Assembly: GCA_019722365.1 (NCBI GenBank)
Contig: JADFUC010001417.1
Location: forward strand, 310,001 to 374,000
DNA length: 64,000 nt
From: Lithospermum erythrorhizon
Lineage: Eukaryota > Streptophyta > Magnoliopsida > Boraginales > Boraginaceae
Direction of reading: 5' to 3'
Positions 12,498 to 25,500 of the stretch are shown here, in pieces. Both the position numbers and the translations under genes were made by a program. Within the stretch, counting starts at the first letter, position 1, and each line of letters opens with the position of its first letter. Below the pieces are notes generated by a model, which was not told the origin of the DNA, searched no databases, and saw only the letters and a list, made by a program, of their open reading frames with translations.

Positions 12498-13360
12498 CTG
12501 GTATTTGAACCTTTATTTCACAACCCTAACCTTTATTTCTTTTCAACCCTACACATCTAACAATCACTAAGTGATCCACCGGCTGCAACCGAGTACCGGG
12601 CAATTCCTCGCGCTCTCGCGCGGTGCTCCTCCCCCAAACCCATCATAAGGACCCTATTAAAGTAGTTCAAGTTAAATCTTCCCAGTGTCATTATTACCCA
12701 CATCAAGCTTCAGCACATGGAATTATGATGTTCTTGATTCGCTGGTTCTTGGCACTCTCTCCGTGAGAAAATCACTTTTCTTGGAAGGTAACGAAGTTAA
12801 ACCTTGATGACTCGTTAAAATTATTTGATTAGGATTTTATCTCAGCATTTAATCGTTCAATTGCCAAGTGGTCAACATCATCGATCCTCAATCAAAAGCA
12901 AATTCCTCGACCTGTTTGCTTGCCACTCAAACAACAAACTCAACCCGACCTAGTAAGCGTGAACGCCATGGTTCATTGAAGATTTTGGGAACTTCAGAAC
13001 TCCCATATAGACGAGCCAAGCCAATTTTGACTTCTGTTCCTTCAAGTGGCATTAATACGGAGCAATTGATGACTATTATCATGATTTTGAATTCTGCGTG
13101 AGCTTTATGAGAGTCTTATTCGTTTCAAACACTCGTGACCTTATCGCCTTCATCGTGGATATGGCTTATCGTAAAACTGGGAGAAGAATCTAAAGTTGAA
13201 TGATTTTATTGGGAATAATGGGTTTTACCTCTTGCTGCCTAACTCACTCTGATGGGCTATTATGGTGATAAATCTAAATTATTTTGTACTCACTGAAGCA
13301 GCTTTGGTAAGTACGATATCACTACCTATTTTCTAAGGGCCTGCACGGAAATGGCTGAGC
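12498..13360 (+). pseudogene. Copia gag, copy B
   Basis: Nucleotide similarity to the gag at 2,456-3,230 runs through the whole region, including the segments for the damaged zinc knuckle at about 13,290 and for GDYGDKSKLFC. Indels put the pieces in all three frames. Confidence 0.7.
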
Positions 13361-14345
13361 ATCTGAACCTCCAGAAGTTCACACGAAGCCGAGTGGAGAG
13401 CCACCGGCCAGCATTTTTAACGCCATTTCTCCTAAGTCGCTGGAGCGCTAGCATTTGCTTTCACGCTGCTATCCGGGAGCCGGCTGATGTGTCTCCACGA
13501 TGTCTCCTCGATTACTGGGCAGCCGCTTGATGAGTACATGATAACCTCAATCTCCTTCTGCTAATCGATCGTTTAATGGGTAAGCCAACTCATTTTATCT
13601 TGATTGATACCTACGCTTCATGAAATCAAATTGGGTGTTTAGTTGATCGCCTTGATGATGTCATAAGTGTCCTTCAGCATTACCCGATGGTATTGTGATT
13701 TATTCTACCGGCGTAGCAAGGCCGTGCGTTGTCTCCGGGCTTGGTTGACTTATATGGAACTCACTCTTGCAATTTCTATAAACTTGATTTCGAATTTTGA
13801 CGCTACTTTGTTACTGTTTCCATTCTTTTACTCAATAATTTGTGTTTTGTTCTCGACCGGCAAGAGGACCGCGATTGAGTAACGAGGGGTGACTTCTCAC
13901 TATTTCTATGAGCTGAGGTGTTCAACAACATCTTAGCTGCTCGTAGTCAAGATAAGAGATTCGACAATCTATCTAAGACTCGCTTAAATCTTTACCGTTT
14001 ATTAGTAGTAGTACTTCTGTTTTGAATAAATCTTGTGAGACATTTCATCATGATAAACATACTCGGGGTCTATTCTTTGACAATTTTAATAATGATACTC
14101 GTTGTTTTGAGCTTATTCATCAGGATCTGGGGGTCCGGGGATCGTGTTCCCTCATCTCAGGTGCCAAATATTTCTTAACTTTGGTAGATGATCATTCACG
14201 GGTTGTTTGGGGGGTCTTGTTAACTGATAAAACTGAAGTATATGCTATTTTTCTTAAATTTGTCACTATGGTGAATCATCAGTTTGGTTTGGATATTTTC
14301 GGGTTCGGAGTGTTAATGGGACGGAGTTCTTAAGTCTTAAACCTT
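13361..14345 (+). pseudogene. Copia protease-integrase region
   Basis: The clearest part is integrase at 14,022-14,333: CFELIHQDLGV, GAKYFLTLVDDHSR, VVWGVLLTDKTEV. It then reads a form of SVNGTEFLSL, the copia HxD..SDNGTEF core. The stretch before it (13,361-14,000) is too degraded to place the protease. It follows gag copy B on the same strand, so it belongs to the same element. Confidence 0.85.
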
Positions 14346-15480
14346 ATTTTTGTCGTGCTTTCATGGGGTATCTTTGTTTCAAACTTCATAAAAGGGTACA
14401 CTCCCTAACAAATGGACGGCAGAATGAGAACATTCACATATATACTTATTGTTGCACGGGTCTTAATGTTTCAGGGGCATCTTTCTACCGATTTTTGGTC
14501 GAAATGCGCATAGGGTGCTTGTTATTTAATTCAATCTGCATCTCCCGAATCTTGCATTTTAAATCACCCTATGAAATTCTTTTGGTTCCTCTCCTGCCTT
14601 ATGACACCTATGGTGTTTGATGTCTCTCGCTATGCTTTGACATAAAATCTCATACGGGTAAATTTGCTAGTCGGAGTCGTAAGTGTATCTTTGTGGGTTA
14701 CCCTTTAGATAAGAAAGGATGGAAAATGTTTGATTTGGAGACTCGGTCTTACTTTGTTTCGAGGGATGTTACATTTGGCTTAATCTAAGTTTGGCATTGG
14801 TGGATCCGAGTGAAATAACTCCCCACCCGAGCGGTGAATTTTTACTTCTATTCTCAAAAATGTACGGGTTGAAGGTTTTTGGTTTGATGACCCTATCAAG
14901 GTGGATGTGGGCGCCACCGGGCTGAGGCACCCATGGTCGACCTCGGGTTTGGAGGCTCGGATACTCGACGGGGGGCCTTGCACAACCCCTCCTCGAGCCT
15001 TTAGCTCCGGCATCAGCTTAACGCGTAGGCCGCACTATCCTCGAGGTCAGGCCTTTCTGCGTGGTCGAGGGTGTCATGCCCCCACGGAGGCGGAGTTGGG
15101 TCGGGGACGACGTGAGCGAGTCCTAGACACTTGCTAGACCATGTTCTGAATAATGTTCAACACTCGAGTCCCCCCTCCCCCCTCTCCTCTACGTCACCTT
15201 GCTCTTCTCCCTCCTCAGGTACTTCGTATCCTTTGACACATTTTGGGAGTTATGATATCTTTTCTAGTGCACACCGTTGTTTTCTTGCTTCTAGTACTAC
15301 AAGGTCGAGCCTCTGGCCCCATCAGCCATACATGATCCAAAGTTGGGCGCCGACGTACGGTAGACGCAGATTCGTGGTTCCTTTAGAAAAATATGAATTT
15401 ATAATGCTGACGATCCGGCCCTCAAGCCGTGCCGGGCCGCATCACAACTCTCCAAGTCGCAGCTTGATAATTTTGTCTTA
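14346..15480 (+). pseudogene. Copia integrase end and RT start, truncated
   Basis: KSPYEILL at about 14,555 and then SRSRKCIFVGYPLDKKGW with FDLETRSYFVSRDVTF at about 14,660-14,780 are the integrase C-terminal end. YPLTHFGSYDIFSSAHRCFL at about 15,225 is the linker just before reverse transcriptase. Recognisable coding sequence stops near 15,480, so the reverse transcriptase is missing. Confidence 0.75.
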
Positions 15481-16113
15481 AACAGAGTTTTTGGTAAACA
15501 AGCAATGCTCTGCTGAAACACTGTCGATCAAGTTGGTAACGGATCGAAAGAGTTTAGTTTCTGAAAGTAAAGTATTTGGGTATCAAATTGAACTTACTTG
15601 ATTTGGCCTCAAGGTTTACATTTTATAAGTGTCTTAGACGGTTACTTTGATATAGCCTTAATAGCTCTTTCATTACCAATTAATGATTAGAGGCTCATTA
15701 TGACTTAGTACTCACGTGACTTAATTTCCACCTTAATTGTGCGTAAATCAAACCGCTGGTTTCTAAGAGTTCTCCTTTCCTTAATGAAAGTTGGACAAAT
15801 TCCTTCCTACTTAATTCGGCCGCATTTTACCGCACGCCGCTTAGGGGTTCTTCGGGTTTTGACCCATTCCTCGAGAGGCTCAATCTTTGTTGGTCAAATC
15901 TTGATCGACTCATTTTAATTATGGGATTATCATTTGTACTTCAGATCCGCCCCATGTTCTATGGGGTCGATCTCGACATGGGGCGGATCTCCCCACCTCT
16001 TCATGCCAAATACTTTAACGCTTCCCTCGCATGTTGCAGGCGCTTTTGCCTCCCAAAAGCCGCCGCTTGTCGCTTCATATCTTCACCATCATTGCATGTG
16101 AATTTTTTAGGCT
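15481..16113. other. Intergenic, perfect hairpin at 15,943-15,990
   Basis: No coding region. The region contains 15-base perfect inverted arms AGATCCGCCCCATGT (15,943-15,957) and ACATGGGGCGGATCT (15,976-15,990) around an 18-base loop. It may be a transposon end or a chance palindrome. Confidence 0.5.
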
Positions 16114-16380
16114 CTAGCTTTTCTCCTCATTATCACCCCCTTTTGAATTCCAAAAGTCTCCTCGATGCTCTATAAAAGTCTCGAGATCACCGTTAGATTT
16201 CATGTCATCTCCGGCACTTTTCATTTCATCTTCTTCTATGAGATTTCTCTCATATCTCACGTAAATCTTTCTTCCTGGTATGGCACGCACTGCCAAACTA
16301 TCAAAAGGTTCTCTCCTCTCTAAGAGGACAAAGGCCGCAGGAGGAGTTAAGTATTTGTCCTTCTCCTCCTCGCCTTGCAT
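16114..16380 (-). CDS. Unrecognised 88-codon ORF
   Basis: An open minus-strand frame starting MQGEEEKDKYL, acidic and charged, with PPAAFVLLERREPFDSLAVR in the middle. The amino acid use looks protein-like, but no family is recognised, and it has no neighbour that explains it. It could be a captured exon or a transposon fragment. Confidence 0.22.
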   Translation of the reverse strand: MQGEEEKDKYLTPPAAFVLLERREPFDSLAVRAIPGRKIYVRYERNLIEEDEMKSAGDDMKSNGDLETFIEHRGDFWNSKGGDNEEKS

Positions 16381-17578
16381 CTACTTCCGCTAGGCCTAGC
16401 TGAATCGCGTTTTATCCCTAAATTTGTTGAAAGTTACGCAACTTGTTCATAACAAAATAAATAAATGCAACTAAGATCGAATAAATGTATAATAACGAAT
16501 TACAAGAAGAAATCATACATGATATATCTATACACTTATGATTATACAATGATATAATCAATATACCCCTTGTTTGTTGTAGGTGCTTTGTAATTTGTTT
16601 TGAAATGTAAATAAACCCAAATAGTGCTTACTGTTTTTTATGTGTGTTATTAATGAGACATGGGGTTGAATGTAAATAATGTTTAGTATAAAAAATGGGA
16701 CTCACTAAATCTTGACTATTCCTTTTGGAAACTAATAAATCTCTATGTTTATTGAGTTCAAGGACACTGCTTGTGCAATTAACTCATTTTGGGCTGTTTG
16801 TAATATGCCCTCAATAATACATGGTCAAAGCTTAGTATTCAATGGCCAAGTCAATAAAAATTTAATTGAATATTTTAGTGCCACGGAACGAATGGATGGA
16901 AATTTATCACTTATGTTAGTTGATTTCTCAAAAAATGGAGATAACTACATGTGTATTGAGGTATTGTTTAGGCAGAAACATTCACATTAAGATTATTTGA
17001 TCTAAAAAATATAATAAGGTAACATAAAAATAGTGAAAAATTGAAAATTTATGAGAAACTCTGGTGATGAGGCCGGATGGTCTAATAATAGTGCTACTTA
17101 GCATACTTATTATTACTTTGATAGTTCAATTCCAATTTGCAAAGGATGCTAGATCATCTTCTTTTTGTATTAGGAGAGCTAGTCATGAACATTCTCGCAC
17201 TTTGGTTTATTATCTATCAACAAAGATATAGGGAGTGAAATAACAAATACAATGCGAAGAAATCAAAATACAATATGATGGAAACGAAGTTTTTTTTTTT
17301 TTATGTTGGAAACGAAGTTGAATTAATACAACATGCATAAAAATGATCCGTAATTCCGTATCTTTCATACATATAGTGTTTGGATGTATTTCAAAACAAA
17401 TACAAATTTCTCTCTCATTTTCTTTGTTATGTACATAAGGTGAGAAAAAATATAATGAAAATTGCACAAAAACAGAGAACTAGCTAGCACCAGGCAATGG
17501 CTAAGCTTCATAATGGATATTTTTAAAACATACCAATAACATGTTACTAGAAGTAATAATAGTGGTGAGGTAGCACTA
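16381..17578. other. AT-rich intergenic region
   Basis: No supported gene. The lower part is downstream of the EXORDIUM-like gene and would hold its 3' UTR. A T-run lies at about 17,291. Confidence 0.5.
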
Positions 17579-19583
17579 CTAGTCCAAAGCATTGGGACCA
17601 GCACAGGCGTTGAGAATAGGACTCCAGATCCACTGGACCAAAAACTTCCTCCCTCTCCTTCCATTCATGTTGAAGCTTCTTCCATTCCCATCTCTCATTA
17701 CTTGTCCAATGTACCCTCCCCCACCTCCACTACCATACAACCCCTCACACAGATCACCTATCTCCGTTGGCGCCGTTGGATCTTCTCCGGCATACCAAGC
17801 GTTCACCAATGGGTTCGATGACACCTCCGCGAGCTCATGAGCTATCACACTTATCATCCCATCAACACCTATACTACAGTGGCTATACATGTTAGTCACA
17901 AAATCTCAATTTAAAATAATACAAACTTACTCTCCAATCCACTTTAATCAATAAGCTCAATTTTTAAAATTAAACTTCAATTATCAATTATTAATTATTT
18001 TTTATTCTAAAAACTATATAAAATTATATAATTGATCTGGCTCTTTAAAATATTTTCATAATATTAATTTTCTAATAATATAATTAAAGCACAATAAAAT
18101 TAAAGATTTACTCCTCGACATGAAGACAATTAAAATAGATTGAAAAAAGTACAAAGAATGTAGAATTTGAATTTAACATAATGTGACTAGTAAGAATATT
18201 CTAAAATAATGCAAGGAACCGCATTAACAATCTTATTGGAAACACATACAAACCATATCATGAAGGAAAAAAAAATGATTTTCTAGTAAAATGTTGAAAT
18301 ATAAGAAAATCGAGTATTACATGCACACTTAAAAATCAAATGTAACAATATGAAATTTACACTTATTAACTGATGAATAAAAAAAGTCATGATTTGAAAT
18401 TGAAAGTTTCCATTAAAATCAATTATAAATTAAAGCATATATATAATAGTGAAATGATTAATATTAAAGAAAATAATAGTGACAAAACCAGAATTTAAAA
18501 TATTGAAGCAAGCTAAGTATAAATGTACTAATATCAAAATTTAAATTACCTATTTGGAAATTTAAATTTTATAGCTAGGGACTTTTGTAGGGACTTTATC
18601 CTCGAATTAGATTGGGAATGTATAAAATCAGAATATATATCGATGACTATTTGTATTAAATTTGTTTTTTTTTATTAATATGTAACTCTGTAAGTGTGAT
18701 TTTACAAGACAGATTATACTAGAAAAAACTAATATCAAAATTTAAATAATTCGAAACATAATTTGTTGAGCAATAGGCAATTTGGGAACACTAACCTACA
18801 TCGCCGTTGGGTGGTCTCAAGGTTCCGGGACCACCCTTCATATACCCTGGGGTGGCGAAGGGGTATGCGCAGACTTCCGGGCACTGCTTCTCCGAGTTCC
18901 CTACCCACGCGTACGGAAGCGTATACCCCACCATTGAAGGGAACGTGAAGTAATGGAACCCACAAACTGCCCTACAATAGTCTTGCATGCTCACGTCCAC
19001 CGAGGTTAATATGAGGTATACACCATTCTTGTGATCAACAGTGAATGGCTTTGATCTAACGGCTGAGGCAATGACATGTTGGATTGAGAGACGTGTCAAA
19101 TGTGTCCCATGTGAGTATTTGTTATCTGAATATTCTCCGGCTATGAGGACCGATCGGGAGACGTTGGAGCCCGTTTGGTCCGTATAGTAGGACATGGTGT
19201 GCCACCATTCGGAGACCGAGGGGGGGGAGGGGGAGGGTGGGTGGTGGTGGGGGAGAGGGAGAGGAGGAAGTCTTTGATGAGGAGTTGTTGTGATGGTGCC
19301 CATTTGCCATACCAAATGAGGTAGAGGTTTATTGGGGATGACAGGACGGGACCTTATGTAAATTTCTAGGATCGACGAGGTTTGAGGATCCCTCGAACCT
19401 CTTCGATGCTGTGAAATCGTCACCACCTCTATTAAGGTATTTAGGTGGTGGTGGGAGGTTTGGGTTGTGATAGGTGTACTGGTGGTGTGGTATTGAAGAA
19501 GTATGGCATTGGTTATGATAGCCAAGAAACAGTGTCCATATCAACAATTGAGTACAACTACTAATCAAATGAAATATGGACAT
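17579..19583 (-). CDS. EXL: EXORDIUM-like (phosphate-induced) protein, two exons, two frameshifts
   Basis: A secreted wall-associated protein of the PHI-1/EXORDIUM family, which acts in the apoplast in growth responses; the biochemical role is unknown. Exon 1 is 19,583-18,796 and exon 2 is 17,868-17,579, joined at GDV|G by a GT-AG intron of 927 bases. The start [20 protein letters not shown] is a signal peptide. Family landmarks are [85 protein letters not shown] and [16 protein letters not shown]. Exon 1 is one base short at two homopolymers, near 19,350 (HKGPVL) and near 19,220 (C-run before SVSEWW). With both bases restored the length, about 359 residues, fits the family. Sequencing error is likely; a recent pseudogene is the alternative. 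Confidence 0.9.
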
Positions 19584-22500
19584 CTTTTTGCGACAAATAA
19601 TGAAGAGTGAATCCAGTTGGTTTTGAACCCTTCAGAATTCAAGTGTATGAAGGGGAGATATGATTGGTTATATGCTAAAAATCTAGTGCAAGTAGTAGTG
19701 TAGGACAGTATGAAATTATGGGACTTAAGGAGTTGAGGGTGTGAGTTACATACATAGAGGGAAGAAAAAGACATTGTTTGGTGTGGGAAATTTGCTGTGG
19801 ACAGCTGCCAATTTTTATATTGTTTGTGGGGTTCTATTTTTCCTAGTAACCTAAAAGAAAAGAGTATCTCTCTAAGATACCAAACCTGCAGTTAACTGAG
19901 CCAAGAAATACAAAGATTACTTCGGCCGCAATGCGGCTCAACTTCAAAAGCAAATCTGTGATTGCTCTGCTAGTTAAGCCTAAATTCCTCTAATCACCAT
20001 GATATCTCAAGCGATTAATTCCTCAGATCTTCAAAATTGAAAAACAAAGTGCATGAAACTATCGTTGCAATCACATCAATATTTTGTTCCTATAAGTTTT
20101 CTTACATTAGTTTCACTAATTATTTGAAATAAAATAAGGGTCCGAGGGATTTGGAATGTCTAAATTTGAAGTAAATATAATTGAGAATTTTAAATTTGAA
20201 AAATATTTCTTAGAATGAGTGATCTAGGAGTTTGAGATTTCTAAATCAATCTAATTTGTAATTTCTTACACTTGTAAAGTAAATTCTTAGAATAAGGGAC
20301 CAAGTGATGAGTATCAAATTATGTGCATTTAATATAATCTAAAATCTAAAATTTTAAGTAATGGGACAATTTTGTTGCATTATTTGAAAATGATATGTCA
20401 CCTATTAGAAAGTGACGTGTTTAGGAAGGACTATTATAATAAGCGTCTTTTATAAAAAGTTAAGCTGGCATTTGACATGCTAATAAATACGAATGATGAT
20501 AATAATGCTCTTAATTCACTTACTCTTTTTTATTAAAAGGATGAAATGTTTATATGTTTAATTTTCATCAAACCGAGCATATGCTAGAGAAGAAATGGAG
20601 TAATGATGAAAGAAGACATTTGTGCTCAACAGAAATCTATCTTTATTAAGAGAGGAATCAAAGCCGACATGTGTGCCAGTTTAATGATTTTGATTGTTTG
20701 ACGCTAGAGTTTGTGGGTTACCTTTTGTACAAGACTACAAGGCAGTCGTTTCATAAAAAAAACGATGAAGCCTCATTGTAACGCCCCTGAGTTTCATATG
20801 CGCCGTTTAACATTTAGAAATTACGCTACTCTACGCGACTTAATTCATACTCCATTTAAGAGATTGCATATTTCCAGACATATCACCTGCCTCTTGCAAT
20901 TATGTTTTTACGTCCTATGATAGTAATTTCATGTAACTATTCCATAAATATAGTCAAACCAATCCTTTATCTTATTACATTTTCTAATAATTGAAGAACT
21001 TTGTTGATGATGGTTCCTCGTGAGTCGAAAGCGCAGCTAATCCGTCACATTAATCTGGCCCCTCAGCATCCTCATGTGATATTATGAAAGAGTTAATCGC
21101 TAGATGTGTCTCAATTGTTTAAAAACAATAGAATTTTCTTATTTTAACCACTCTTCAACCCAAGATCCAAGGCTCTTACGAAAATCGGCGCCACACCGCC
21201 AAGATGGTGATCGCTTGCATTTCAACATTCTGCTTACCAACTCTAACTACGCCGCACTTGATTCGTATGGACGTACGTGCGATGCTGGTGAGTGGTAACG
21301 GAAGGAACGAATTAATAGGCTGAAGCTAGAGAAAAGATTGGTAGACCATTAAACATTTTATGGAGCAGTTTTTTCGTGTATAGTATTTAGTACTCCAATT
21401 CAGATTTTTTTTTTAAATTAACGTATTTAAAAAGCATTTATTACGTAGTATTACAAATTACAAATACGTATATTGAGTCACTGCACTATCGAGCCATATT
21501 TACAACTCTAATTCAAATATTGAAAACTTTGATCAGGATTTAGGTTGGCGTAATGATAGAAATTAGAATAGAGGTCAATAGCATGAGTCACATGATTAAA
21601 GAATAAACAAATGCTTAAAAACACTAAACTACATTTCTAAATTTCAATTACATCAATTACAAAAGTTCCTCTCACATGTAGATTTCGTGTCATCTAATGC
21701 TTTTATAAAACATTCTCCTCTCATCATCATCATCAAGACAAGCAGACTAACCTAGCTCGCGAAGAAATAAAAACCAACACTCGTACACTTTAGTTGTATT
21801 GGACTTCTACACTTAGGATAACCAATACTCATCACCAAAGATTTAATTAAAATGAAAATAGTTGGTTTAATAATTTCAGTGCTACACCAATTTTCAGGGA
21901 TTGGCAAGGAGACTATTAATTGTATTGATAACATTCTCACAGTATGATTATCAATAGATGAACTGTAAAATCTACTGATGTTTAACTAAGATGTTTAACT
22001 AAACAATTAAATGGAAATGAAATAAATTTAGACTCAGATATATACTCCCTTGAACACTTCCCTTTTTTCGACAATCTCAAAATTGGTTCTTTTTTACTTT
22101 TTAAAAATGAAAGGGAAAAAATAGTTTGTGAAACAAAATTTAAATAACCTAAAACATTGCACAAAAGTAAAATATCCTTAAAAAATGGGATGTATACAAT
22201 ACTAAATATAGACGTTTTCAGTACATTGTGTGTTATTCTTCATCCTATTGCCCACAAAATACAGAGTATTATTCATATTAACAAAACACCAGTATAGAGC
22301 AGATCCTTATCACATACATAAATCAATAGAGACAATTATTCAAATTTTAAGGAATCTTAAAATCATAGATAAACTAAAAGATTCACTATATGTATACAAG
22401 GCCATTTATAAGAGCCAACAAACATCCAAGCAACACCCAGCTGGTGGGCTAAGTGCAGAAACCAAGGGTGGTCAGGAAGGGCGTCGACTACATTTCTAGA

Positions 22501-22592
22501 GAAGTGAAGTAATTATTTTGTGAAAAACTATCAAGCCCTTGTGATTACATTAACAAACCGTGAAAAAATTAGGCTGCACTTAAGAATAACAG
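19584..22592. other. Intergenic, EXL promoter side and DUF89 3' side
   Basis: AT-rich with no supported gene. At about 21,215-21,300 a plus-strand frame reads FNILLTNSNYAALDSYGR, close to the copia gag N-terminus (LTxSNYxxW), so a small retrotransposon fragment is likely. The minus-strand promoter of the EXORDIUM-like gene should lie at 19,600-19,900. Confidence 0.4.
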
Positions 22593-25500
22593 TTAAGCCT
22601 TGACCTCGTTATATTTAAAGACGCAATCATAAAGCCTTCCTCCAAGAAATTGAGCAACCTCGGGATGCTTCACCTGTAAAAGCAGAAATCAAGGAATATT
22701 AACAAGAGGTCATGAATATCGATCTTGTACTGGCAGCTAGAGTTTAGGGCAGGCTTGATGGACGGAAATCTATTACCATCCCGATCTTGAGAGAATCGCA
22801 TTTAAATTGTGCATACAGGTTGGTTTCTATTCCCCGGCCCTGAAATATAAATTTTCATCAAGTGAGAAATGAGGTAGAATCTTTGAGAGGTGAAATGAGG
22901 TATGATATCAACTTGTGTCACAGCTTAAATGGTAAATGTTAATCAAACTAATTGCCGGAGGTAAAGTCCAAACTGCAAACATACTAAAAACCTTGGAATT
23001 TCTACATTCTATGGTGATGGAAGGGAGAGTGTTTTTAGTGCTAAGGTTGCATTGTCCTACATACCACTAATAATACAAGTGAGTAGTTAATCATAAAAAG
23101 AAAATTAGAGAAAAGACGAGGAGAATATTTTTCTGTTTGCATAGTATTCTGTTGGCTCACCTCAATGATCTAGAAAAGGTAACGTGAACACATCACCAAC
23201 AAAAATATATTTCCATGAATAACCAAATAAAAATTGAAGGCAATTATTGAAGAAAATTGGGAGGCATCAAATAAAAAGAGATGGCCCCTATCCTGTAACT
23301 ATATACATTGACCATGCTAGGGGCATCTTACCATTCCTTCCATTATGACAAGATCAGCATCACTTGCCAGGTATGCAAGCTCTTGCGATACACTAGAAAG
23401 ATCAATCACCGGCAAATCATTATATAAATTATAAGTAGAAGTCCAAAAACCTGAATCATAAGACACAACTAGTGAACACAAAAGAGTATCTCCTTACCGG
23501 CAAATCATTACCAGAATTTGCAATGAAAAGGTTTGTAGTTTCAACTCCTGCAAGCTTTCCATCAGCATCCTTCAACTTTGAGTTTAAAAGTGTAAGTTAT
23601 TTAGAGTCTATTGACGATCTCAACAATGACAGAACCACAATAAAGTACCTTTGCAATAATGTCAACAAGCTCCAGGTACGTTACATCATTTATAGAAGGT
23701 AACTCGTTAGCAGCCAAAACGACCTGCAAAAAGAAAATAGTGAATATAGAAAAGAAACTATTAACACTAGTATAGGTGTATACTAGCTAAAGAAATGCCT
23801 GTCAACAACTCAACATAACATCCTTGGCAGAGACCGGGAAGAAATCCCATGCAGCAGAAATGAACTATTGGATAGATTGAGATGTTCCAGGAAATGATGA
23901 GATGCAGTGTTTAGGCCTTAGGCATATGAATGCCTTCAAACAACAGATATCATTCTCAGATAAAAAACTATTGACTTTCTTAAGTGTTCTCTTTGCATCC
24001 AGAGTAATCTGTCTACTAATATGAACTTGAAATTTGATGAATTCTAAGAGAAATGTAGTTCAAATATTTGTGCAGAGAACATGTTTTCTATAGCAATATG
24101 TAAAATGAAGTTAAAAACTAACTACAAGTTGAATGAAGCAGTAATGTGTCAAAACAACTGTCTTTCTGAGTAAGCTAGATAATCACAAAAGGCATTATAA
24201 TCATGCTAAATCATATATGAGCAGCCAACAATAGTGAATACATAACCAAGATGAGACGAATTGCAAGAGAAAATGGAATGAAGTCCTAAGGGAAACCTGT
24301 GTTCCATGGCGTAGCAACTCTCTTGTAAAAGGCATTATGCCCAATATAATATCAGCTCCGGAATTGTCAATAAATATCACTGCCTGCGTGAATACTAATG
24401 AGAACAGGAAAATAATATGGAAATATTGCATATCCAAATTTGAATGTATAAGAAGTTACCTTTTTCCATGGTTTTCTCTCCCACTTTGAAATAAACGAGT
24501 CCATATCATCAATGACCCATGGTCGAGGGACAATATTCTGACAACTAGCCAGAAACGACATCCCATCCTTCGAGAATAACTCTGCAAGCTTTAAAAGGGA
24601 ACAGGAAAAACAAACGTAAGATGCAAAGCTTCTTTATAATATTAATGTGTGACCATAAAGTCACAGATTCCATGAGAACAAAAAATAAGGATATCAGTAG
24701 TCATATATTGTATTATTGTTTAGTACTTGTAACGAAAGTAAGGTCCTTCCATGACTTGAGAGTTGAGACATAGGCTACAGAAATATGTGAAATAGTTTAA
24801 ACAAAACATTTAAGAAACAGACTACAGCTTTATGTAGGACGTTGTTTTTCCTAAGTGGATACCTGTGCCGAACCAAGGTCAAATATATTTCCAGCAAAAA
24901 TCCCTCGGATCAGATTCTCCATACGCTTAGCTTCATCCTCAATAGCATCACTAAGATGAACTACATCCGCAAACAAGGATATTGCGTTGGTATTCTCTTC
25001 ATCCTATAACATGCAGATAAGGGATCAACAGAAAATAATCAATAATTGGATTCTGAATCTACACTGTTCATGTGACAAAGAACCATGAAGTGAAAGCTGA
25101 ACAGTCTAGGACGAGTGAGTCATTCTCACCTTGACCTTCTTGAAGATATCTCTGAATCCGACTTCTCTTAGAACCTGCTCTCTAAGCCGGCAAAGAAGCT
25201 TTCCAGGAATATGAGAGAAACCAACATTCAGTTTCCTTAATGATGCAGACATTCAACCTTTACACAAAAGTTGAGAAATATAATTATAGTTCAAATACAT
25301 AATGACATCAAACCACATACTACGCAATCTGGCGGACCACCATGACTTTCAGGATCTTTCTTGAAATCTTCCAGAATTGCAGAATACCTTTAATAGAAGA
25401 AATATTCAACATAAGAGGCACAAATTAGACTACTGATAAAATTATCATGAGTAAAGGAGAGAATAGGGAATAACTCTAATGTGTGCAGCTTTAACGTAGT

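Noticed and set aside
18763..19310. Plus- and minus-strand ORFs overlapping the EXORDIUM-like exon 1
   Set aside because: They are alternative frames of a conserved coding region; only the frames with the PHI-1 family motifs are real.
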